NCBI GenBank assembly: GCA_964598695.1
Contig: CAZRDB010000213.1
Location: forward strand, 1-7,972
Direction of reading: 5' to 3'
DNA: 7,972 nucleotides
Source of the DNA: CAZRDB01 sp964598695
GTDB taxonomy: Bacteria; Armatimonadota; Zipacnadia; UBA1398
Each line of letters starts with the position of its first letter. Position 1 is the stretch's first letter. Shown here in pieces: positions 1-4,858 of the stretch. The notes beneath the pieces were generated by a model that worked only from the letters and a program-made list of their open reading frames with translations, made no database searches and was not told the origin of the DNA. Made by a program: the position numbers and the translations under genes.

Positions 1-2
1 GG

Positions 3-926
3 TGGGAGATGGCCGAGGAGGCGCTCGGCTGCTACGAGCGCTTCCTGCCGATGGCTCGGCGCCTCGCCTCCCAGTTCGGCTACGGGGGGGCGAAGTGGGG
101 CAAGCAGGTCGGCCCCGAGGGCCGGACCGCGCCGTGGGCGGGGAGCTTCGTGCTCCACTGGCAGCAGCCACATCCGATCTTCTTCGCCGAACTCGCCTAC
201 CGGCTGCGTCCGACGCGCGAGACGCTCGAGCAGTGGCGCGAGGTAGTCTTCGCGACGGCCGAGTACATGGCCGACTTCCCCGTGGCCGACGAGGCGGGTA
301 CGTACCACCTTCGGCCCGTGATGCCGGCCTGTGAGCAGCCGACGAGTTTCGACACCGTGTTCGAGCTGGCCTACTGGCGGTTCGGGCTCGACACCGCCCA
401 ACGCTGGCGCGAACGGCTGGAGCTTCCGCGCGAGCCGGAGTGGGACGCGGTCCGTGCGGGTCTCGCCCCGTTGCCCGTCCACGAGGGGCTCTACGTGCTC
501 TCACCCGAGCGAACCGATGCCCACGGCGGCGACCACCCGGACGCGCTCGGGGTCTTCGGGATGCTGCCGCCGCTCGAGGGGGTGGAGCAGGCGACGGCCC
601 ATGCGACGCTCCTCCACATGGCCGAGGACTGGACCTGCGCCCACTGGGGGTGGGACTTCCCGTGGTACGCAATGGCCGCGGCGCGCAACGGCGAGCCCGG
701 TCTCGCGGTGGAGGCGCTGCTCCACCCCTCGCCACAGAACGCGTACGACCCGCGTGGCGTGAACACCGGCGGGCCCTGCCCCTACCTGCCGGGCAACGGG
801 GGCCTCCTGTACGCCGTCGCGATGATGGCCGCGGGGTGGGACGGCGCGCCCGCGCGCCACGCGCCCGGCTTCCCCGATGACGGGAGCTGGTCGGTCCGCT
901 GGGAGGGGCTCGCGCAGGCGCCGTAG
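3..926 (+). CDS. GH65-like six-hairpin glycosidase, C-terminal part (5' end outside window)
   Basis: Frame is open to the left edge; the in-frame ATG at 9 is preceded by open codons (Trp, Glu) with no Shine-Dalgarno sequence, so I read this as the interior of a longer protein, with about 307 residues visible and a TAG stop at 924-926. The sequence is rich in Trp and aromatic residues and reads like the (alpha/alpha)6 catalytic barrel of proteins usually annotated as glycoside hydrolase family 65-like. Recognisable blocks are GAKWGKQVGPEG, WQQPHPIFFAELAYR, FELAYWRFGLDTAQRWRERL, LGVFGMLPP, WGWDFPWYAMAAARNG and YLPGNGGLLYAVAMMAAGWDG-type runs (the last at 783-846). True GH65 enzymes are mostly phosphorylases or hydrolases of alpha-glucosides, but this branch is largely uncharacterised and I cannot assign a substrate. 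The general acid and any signal peptide cannot be judged because the N-terminal half is missing. The gene converges on the minus-strand gene downstream. Family placement is fairly sure; activity is unknown. Confidence 0.8.
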   Translation, partial: WEMAEEALGCYERFLPMARRLASQFGYGGAKWGKQVGPEGRTAPWAGSFVLHWQQPHPIFFAELAYRLRPTRETLEQWREVVFATAEYMADFPVADEAGTYHLRPVMPACEQPTSFDTVFELAYWRFGLDTAQRWRERLELPREPEWDAVRAGLAPLPVHEGLYVLSPERTDAHGGDHPDALGVFGMLPPLEGVEQATAHATLLHMAEDWTCAHWGWDFPWYAMAAARNGEPGLAVEALLHPSPQNAYDPRGVNTGGPCPYLPGNGGLLYAVAMMAAGWDGAPARHAPGFPDDGSWSVRWEGLAQAP

Positions 927-1080
927 AGGAGGGGTGAGCGTTGGACCTTGGTGGGACAGGCCTCCGTGACGCCGCTGCTTTGGGGGTGGTCACGGCGCGC
1001 GCGGGTCGCGGTGTCGGGTGGAGGCGCCTGTCCCACCGAAGGACCGGCGGGGCGAGCGCAGGGCCGCACCCGTTCTGGCG
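927..1080. other. Convergent intergenic gap
   Basis: This 154-base gap separates the stop of the GH65-like gene (plus) from the stop of the GH28/GH49-like gene (minus). Its only clear structure is the inverted repeat at 946-1042, listed separately. I see no RBS or plausible small gene here; the open frames crossing it are extensions of antisense shadows. Confidence 0.7.
946..1042. repeat. Long imperfect inverted repeat (REP-like palindrome or bidirectional terminator)
   Basis: The left arm CCTTGGTGGGACAGGCCTCC (946-965) pairs with the right arm (1020-1042), whose complement differs only by one extra C after CCTT and an extra GC pair near the inner end. The core GGTGGGACAGGC (950-961) matches GCCTGTCCCACC (1026-1037) perfectly over 12 bases. 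Inside the roughly 54-base loop a second stem is possible: CGTGAC (965-970) with GTCACG (989-994). It sits exactly between two convergent stop codons, which would suit a terminator for both genes, but there is no T-tract as expected for an intrinsic terminator. A dispersed genomic palindrome is equally likely. Confidence 0.75.
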
Positions 1081-2682
1081 CTACCGGTACTCGACGGTGA
1101 CAGCGCCCTGTCGGAGAACGCCGTTGGGCCAGTCGGCGTCGCTGTCCAGTCGTCTGCCGTTGATGCTCACATTGTCGAGGACGATATGGACGGTCCCCTC
1201 GCCCTCGGTCCGCAGCCGCGACCGCATGGGGCCGTTCGCCAGATCGGCCACCTCCGGGCCCCAGTAGTCGCCCCTCTCGGTCCCGGTGATCTCGACATTG
1301 CGGAACGAGAGCGCGACGGGCCGCAGGTGCACCTCACCCTCGGGCTGTGCCGACCACGACGTAGGCCGGTACCAGTTGTCGATAGCGAGGAAGTTGAGGC
1401 AGTCGCCCCAGACCTTGAGGTTCTCGATGCGGCAGTCCGTGAAGCTGGTGCCGATCGACGAGGCGAGGCCGAACAGCGCGCGCGACTGGTTCTGGACGCT
1501 TGTCACGTCACGGATCACCCAGTTGTCGGCGAAGACGTGGCCGTAGGTGGCGTAGCCGTAGCCGTATCCGAGCTGGACCATGCAGGAGTTGTCCTGCTTC
1601 CAGATCACGCAGTTGCGTGTCTCGGAGACCGGCGACATCCAGCAGAAGACGTCGTCCTCCACCTTGAAGAAGCAGTCGAGGATCCTGTGGTTGGGCCCGG
1701 CGACGATCCCGTTGTTGTTGTACAGGTCGGACATGAGCTTCAGGTTGCGGAAGACCGTGCCTGCCCCGTGGGTCCGCACCATGTAGAAGGGCGACTCCAC
1801 GATCGTGATGCCCTCGATGAGCGCCCCATCGGCCCCCACGTCCCCGTAGATCGTCGCCCACTGGTCGCGGTACATGGCGTCATGGTTCAGCTCCCAGGCG
1901 CTCGGCTTGCCGGCTGCCCTCTCGGCGAGGGCCGACTCCACGCGCCGGAGCATGAGCGTCCGATCGGTCAGGACCCCCCGGCCCAGGATGCGCACCCCGT
2001 CGCCCTCGTAGTAGAGCGAGCCGCGCACGAGCGCGCCCCCGGCGAGGTACACCGTCTCGCCCGCGCCCACGCGGTACTGGAAGCCGATGTCGTGCACGCC
2101 GGGGCCGAAGTAGTGGACACCCGGGGCGCCTTCGGCCGGGGCGTCGGTCTCCGGCGGGTTCGCGAAGATGAACAGCGGGTGGTCGAAATCGTGTTGCGGA
2201 GCGCCCTCGGCCTTGACCATGACGTAGTACTGGCCCGGCCTGCTGATCTCGACGACGACCTTGCCCTCGCGCACGGTGGCCGAGACACCGGCCGGGTCGG
2301 GCCGCACTTCTACACCCACGGCCCTGACCTGCAGGGGCTCGATGACGACGGTCACTGCCCCGGCGAAGGAGAAGCTCACCCAGTTGTTGTCCTGCGGGAA
2401 GTACCGCGCTGCCCAGTCACCCGGGAACTCGTGGTGCCAGATCGATCGCGTGCGGTAGCAGAAGATCTCCGTCGGCTCGCCGCCCTGCGCGACAGCCACC
2501 CGGTAGTGCTCGGAGCGGTAGTCCTCCTGGCCCGGCGCGGGGTAGAGCCACAGGCCCTGAGCCGGTGCGGGCGGAGCCTGCGCTGCGGCCGGACACACGA
2601 GGGCCAGTGACGCCGCCAGCAGGGCCATGCTCGGCGTGGCACGGAAGAGAACGGATCGCGCGTGGCAGCAGGCCGGTAGCAT
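1081..2682 (-). CDS. Secreted right-handed beta-helix glycosidase-like protein (GH28/GH49 type)
   Basis: 533 residues. Residues 1-35 form a Sec signal peptide: Arg/His-bearing N-region, hydrophobic stretch LLAASLALVC near 21-30, likely cleavage after the AAA at 32-34. Residues about 40-175 look like the N-terminal beta-sandwich of GH49-type enzymes (HHEFPGDW at 83-90, then VSFSFAGAVTVVIEP). Residues about 185-470 are a parallel beta-helix (HDIGFQYRVGAGETVYLAGG, then rungs such as GVRILGRGVLTD, GALIEGITIVESPFYMV and NHRILDCFFKVEDDVF). The helix resembles polygalacturonase (GH28) and dextranase/isopullulanase (GH49) enzymes. The Asp pair expected of these families is present at D343-D344. The upstream position that is usually Asp (NTDG or QTDG) is Asn here (NNNGI, 322-326), and no GHG motif follows (QLGYGYGY at 370-377). 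Activity is therefore uncertain; it may be a divergent hydrolase, a lyase or a binding protein. The ATG at 2682 has a good RBS; M19 would lose the positive N-region. It is divergent from the plus-strand run and probably shares its control region. Confidence 0.85.
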   Translation of the reverse strand: MLPACCHARSVLFRATPSMALLAASLALVCPAAAQAPPAPAQGLWLYPAPGQEDYRSEHYRVAVAQGGEPTEIFCYRTRSIWHHEFPGDWAARYFPQDNNWVSFSFAGAVTVVIEPLQVRAVGVEVRPDPAGVSATVREGKVVVEISRPGQYYVMVKAEGAPQHDFDHPLFIFANPPETDAPAEGAPGVHYFGPGVHDIGFQYRVGAGETVYLAGGALVRGSLYYEGDGVRILGRGVLTDRTLMLRRVESALAERAAGKPSAWELNHDAMYRDQWATIYGDVGADGALIEGITIVESPFYMVRTHGAGTVFRNLKLMSDLYNNNGIVAGPNHRILDCFFKVEDDVFCWMSPVSETRNCVIWKQDNSCMVQLGYGYGYATYGHVFADNWVIRDVTSVQNQSRALFGLASSIGTSFTDCRIENLKVWGDCLNFLAIDNWYRPTSWSAQPEGEVHLRPVALSFRNVEITGTERGDYWGPEVADLANGPMRSRLRTEGEGTVHIVLDNVSINGRRLDSDADWPNGVLRQGAVTVEYR

Positions 2683-2689
2683 GGGCGTA

Positions 2690-2695
2690 CCTCCC
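2690..2695 (-). promoter_or_regulatory. Shine-Dalgarno for the GH28/GH49-like gene
   Basis: Reads GGGAGG on the minus strand, 7 bases before the ATG whose first base is 2682. It decides for the longer N-terminus, which carries the positively charged part of the signal peptide, over the internal Met19. Confidence 0.75.
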
Positions 2696-2807
2696 AGAGA
2701 CGCGCCGCAGCCCCGCCTCCCCCCGTGAGGTTCGCGCTGCGCGGGGCCACTCCTCGGGCGGCCGACGGGTGTGGCAGGGGCTCAGGCTGACCGGCAACGA
2801 GGGCGAG

Positions 2808-2943
2808 TGACGGTAATGACGCATCGAGTGCTTCTGGCGCCACTCTCTGTAGTAGCTCCCTCTTCCCCACTGGCTACCTTAGGGGGGAAGAAGGGGCCTA
2901 TGGGGATGTTCGCACAAGAGCCCTCGATGCGTCACTTGCGTCA
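2808..2943. repeat. 136-base segment bounded by 21-base inverted repeats with doubled TGACG
   Basis: The left arm reads TGACG, gtaa, then TGACGCATCGAG (2808-2828). The complement of the right arm (2923-2943) reads TGACG, caag, then TGACGCATCGAG. The inner 12 bases are perfect and the outer TGACG is repeated at a 9-base period in both arms; only the 4-base spacer differs. Two symmetrical double sites of this kind suit a regulator binding to, or looping between, paired operators. A small terminal-inverted-repeat element (MITE) is the alternative, but I see no target-site duplication at the ends and no transposase. Confidence 0.7.
2861..2891. repeat. Hairpin within the inverted-repeat segment
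   Basis: TCTTCCCC (2861-2868) pairs with GGGGAAGA (2884-2891), a perfect 8-base stem around a 15-base loop. With one bulge it extends into CCC upstream and GGG downstream. It lies near the centre of the 2808-2943 segment. No T-tract follows on either strand, so there is little to call it a terminator. Confidence 0.5.
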
Positions 2944-2976
2944 ACCCGCCCAGTCAGCCCGATAGGCGGAGACCCG

Positions 2977-2998
2977 GGGGCGCAGCAAGCAGCGCCCC
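2977..2998. repeat. GGGGCGC/GCGCCCC hairpin, probably a dispersed palindrome
   Basis: GGGGCGC (2977-2983) pairs perfectly with GCGCCCC (2992-2998) around the 8-base loop AGCAAGCA, followed by TACG. The motif resembles short palindromes scattered in many GC-rich bacterial genomes, but its copy number here cannot be seen from one window. Confidence 0.55.
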
Positions 2999-2999
2999 T

Positions 3000-3156
3000 A
3001 CGAGATCCACACGGTGGGCGCTCTGGGCGAACTCCGGCGGGCCGGGTTGCCACCCGCCTCCACGAGGTCCACTCTGGCCCATGCTCGGGAGTCGCGGGCG
3101 GGCGAGGCTGTGACGCTCTCCGCGCCCGCGAGGGAGCCCGTGTTCGTGGATCTCGT
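3000..3156. repeat. Three copies of ACGAGRTCCAC upstream of the GH99-like gene
   Basis: ACGAGATCCAC occurs at 3000-3010, ACGAGGTCCAC (one change) at 3062-3072, and the complement of ACGAGATCCAC at 3146-3156. The second and third copies also share TCC before the ACGAG. The third, read on the minus strand, contains TCCACGA twice at a 9-base period. The last copy lies 9 bases before the Shine-Dalgarno of the GH99-like gene, a place where a repressor could act. No binding protein is known for this sequence to me. Confidence 0.45.
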
Positions 3157-3164
3157 GGAACGGT

Positions 3165-3170
3165 AGGAGG
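3165..3170 (+). promoter_or_regulatory. Shine-Dalgarno AGGAGG deciding the GTG start at 3179
   Basis: A perfect AGGAGG sits 8 bases before GTG 3179. A second GTG follows directly at 3182, but the 8-base spacing matches that of the two downstream genes and favours 3179. Confidence 0.8.
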
Positions 3171-3178
3171 AGTGGCTC

Positions 3179-4768
3179 GTGGTGCGTGCCCGGTTCGTCC
3201 GCCGGATGCCGTTGCTGCTGCTCTGCCTGCTCGCAGGCGGAGCCTGGGCCGCCGCCCCACTGCGCGTGGGCTGCTACTACTTCCCTGGCTGGTTCTGCCC
3301 CGATCGCTGGGCGCCGATCGTGGAGTACGGCGGGCGTGACCCGATCCTCGGCTACTACCGCGACGATCTCCCCGCGGTGCAGGACTGGCACATCCGCCAG
3401 GCGACCCAACACGGGATCTCCTTCTGGGTGTTCGACTGGTACTACGACGCCGGCACCGACACCGTCTCCGAGCACAACGCGGCGCTCGATCGGGGCTTCC
3501 TGCATGCTTCTCTGCGCGAGCGGATGGACTTCGCCCTGATGTGGTGCAACGAGGAGGGCGGCGCGCCCGCCTACACGGAGGACGGCCTGCTCCGGCTCGT
3601 CGCAACCATCGGCGAGCGTTACCTTAGCCAGCCCAACTACCTCCGCGTGGCCGACGGCCGGAAGGTCCTCGTCATCTCACGGCCCGACCGACTCATCCAG
3701 AGCTTCGGCGCCGACGGTTGCCGGGCGATGCTCGAGCGGATGAGCGCGGCCGCGGGGGAGTGGGGCGGCCTCTACTTCGTGTGCATCCAGGCCCCGCGAC
3801 CCGACAGGCTGCGCGCGATGCGCGAGGCCGGCTTCGACGCCGTCACCCTGTACAGCTATGCGACCGAGGGGCTGCCGGAGGGCGCGACCGAGGCGCCCTA
3901 CTCCGCCATCCGGCCCATCGTGGAGCCGATGTGGCGCGAGGGGGCCGCCTCCGGCGAGCTGCCGGTGATCCCCACCGTATCGCCGGGGTGGGACTCCCGC
4001 CCGTGGTACGGCGAGCGCGGGATCCACCGCACCGGCCAATCGCCCGAGGAGTTCGGGGCGCTCTGCGCGGCGCTCAAGCCCTGCGTCGATCCCGGCCTCG
4101 GCCTGGCGCTGATCGGCACCTGGAACGAGTTCGGTGAGGGGAGCTATCTCGAGCCCACCCGGCAGCGTGGCTGCGCGATGCTCGACGCGATGGAACGCGC
4201 GTTCTTTGGCGCGTCGGCCCCACACGAGCCGCTCGTGCCGAGTGCCGAGGAGCGGGCCGGGCTCGGCTTCCCGGACATCCCCGCACACCTCGAGGAGCAG
4301 ATCGCGCGCCAGGGCGGCAACCTCGTGGTGAACCCGGGCTTCGAGCGCGAGTGGGGCTGGGTCTACTACGATGGCTCGCCCGTCGAGTACGGCGATGAGA
4401 TGGCGCACAGCGGGCGCCGCGCGCTCGTGCTGCCGAAGGCTCGGGGCGGGGTCAAGAGCATCGCGCTCGCGCCCGGCGTGGCCTGGCCCGGCCGCGCGAG
4501 CAACCGCACGCCCGTCGAGGCCGGCCGGAGCTACCAGGTGAGCGCCTGGGTGCGCGGCTCGGCCGAGGTGGCGCTCGCTCTGTTCGGTCAGGACGGCGAG
4601 TGGCTCGGCCGCTATCAGCCCGTGGCCCAGGGCGGTCGCGCGGGCGAGTGGACGAAGCTCGAGGCGACGATCACCGTGGCCGATGCCGAGGCCGCCTCCT
4701 TCGACCTGGAGGTCGTCCCGCTCGACGAGACGGTCCTGGTGGATGACGTCGGGGTGTGGGTGGAGTAG
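3179..4768 (+). CDS. Secreted GH99/WbsX-like glycoside hydrolase with C-terminal beta-sandwich binding module
   Basis: 529 residues from a GTG start. A Sec signal peptide is clear: positive MVRARFVRR, hydrophobic LLLLCLLAGG, and cleavage likely after AWA at residue 24. Residues about 28-350 form the GH99/WbsX-like barrel: VGCYYFPGW (30-38), ISFWVFDWYY and WNEFGEGSYLEP (315-326). The pair E317 and E320, three apart in NEFGEG, matches the catalytic Glu pair in the NEW.EG motif of GH99 endo-alpha-mannanase/mannosidase enzymes, so activity is likely retained. Residues about 380-529, beginning NLVVNPGFE, look like a CBM4/9-type jelly-roll (SYQVSAWVRG, then EWTKLEATITV and ending VLVDDVGVWVE). WbsX-type relatives also occur in O-antigen clusters, but export and the binding module favour extracellular glycan degradation. 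It is the first of three co-directional genes. Substrate is not determined; an alpha-mannoside is a guess from the family. Confidence 0.85.
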   Translation: MVRARFVRRMPLLLLCLLAGGAWAAAPLRVGCYYFPGWFCPDRWAPIVEYGGRDPILGYYRDDLPAVQDWHIRQATQHGISFWVFDWYYDAGTDTVSEHNAALDRGFLHASLRERMDFALMWCNEEGGAPAYTEDGLLRLVATIGERYLSQPNYLRVADGRKVLVISRPDRLIQSFGADGCRAMLERMSAAAGEWGGLYFVCIQAPRPDRLRAMREAGFDAVTLYSYATEGLPEGATEAPYSAIRPIVEPMWREGAASGELPVIPTVSPGWDSRPWYGERGIHRTGQSPEEFGALCAALKPCVDPGLGLALIGTWNEFGEGSYLEPTRQRGCAMLDAMERAFFGASAPHEPLVPSAEERAGLGFPDIPAHLEEQIARQGGNLVVNPGFEREWGWVYYDGSPVEYGDEMAHSGRRALVLPKARGGVKSIALAPGVAWPGRASNRTPVEAGRSYQVSAWVRGSAEVALALFGQDGEWLGRYQPVAQGGRAGEWTKLEATITVADAEAASFDLEVVPLDETVLVDDVGVWVE

Positions 4769-4777
4769 GCGACAGCT

Positions 4778-4826
4778 CCTCGCCGCGGCGAGGGAGGCCT
4801 CCCCGCCCCGCGGGCGAATGGGCGGG
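4778..4826 (+). other. Two tandem hairpins between the GH99-like and GH141-like genes
   Basis: CCTCGCCGCGGCGAGG (4778-4793) is a perfect 16-base palindrome starting 10 bases after the GH99-like stop. CCCGCCC (4802-4808) then pairs with GGGCGGG (4820-4826) around an 11-base loop. Neither is followed by a T-run, so a complete intrinsic terminator is not supported. They could protect the upstream mRNA's 3' end or attenuate read-through into the next gene. Confidence 0.45.
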
Positions 4827-4842
4827 CCAACTGCTGATCCCG

Positions 4843-4850
4843 GAAGAAGG
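4843..4850 (+). promoter_or_regulatory. Shine-Dalgarno GAAGAAGG of the GH141-like gene
   Basis: This purine run ends 8 bases before ATG 4859, and the ATG opens directly into a signal peptide, which supports this start. Confidence 0.6.
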
Positions 4851-4858
4851 CGCCACCC

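Larger units (their letters stand above)
2683..3178. promoter_or_regulatory. Divergent intergenic control region, 496 bases
   Basis: It lies between two divergently transcribed secreted glycosidase genes and so should contain promoters for both. I found no convincing -35/-10 pair on either strand. TTGACG occurs on the minus strand (complement of 2939-2944), but nothing like a -10 element follows at 17 bases. What stands out is repeat structure: an inverted repeat with 21-base arms (2808-2943), a hairpin inside it (2862-2891), a G/C hairpin (2977-2998), and three copies of a TCCACGAG-type sequence (3000-3156). An open frame (2966-3166) ends in TAG 12 bases before the next start, but has no RBS or recognisable product. 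Confidence 0.6.

Noticed and set aside
9..11. ATG at 9 as a true start of the GH65-like gene.
   Set aside because: No RBS, no signal peptide, and the family extends well N-terminal of this point; codons upstream stay open to the window edge.
1018..2610. Plus-strand open frame of 530 codons opposite the GH28/GH49-like gene.
   Set aside because: The minus strand gives a signal peptide, beta-helix rungs, the DD motif and an RBS, while the plus-strand product is low-complexity with no family likeness.
2771..2965. Short plus-strand open frame of 64 codons in the divergent control region.
   Set aside because: It runs through the inverted-repeat segment, lacks an RBS and has no recognisable product.
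2936..2966. Possible sigma-70 promoter (TTGCGT, 19 bases, GATAGG) on the plus strand.
   Set aside because: Both boxes match poorly and the spacing is long; not enough to call.
2966..3166. Open frame ending in TAG 12 bases before the GH99-like start, possibly the end of a small or decayed gene.
   Set aside because: The spacing is operon-like, but there is no start with an RBS, no known domain, and open stretches of this size are common at this GC content; it also contains the hairpin and repeat sites.
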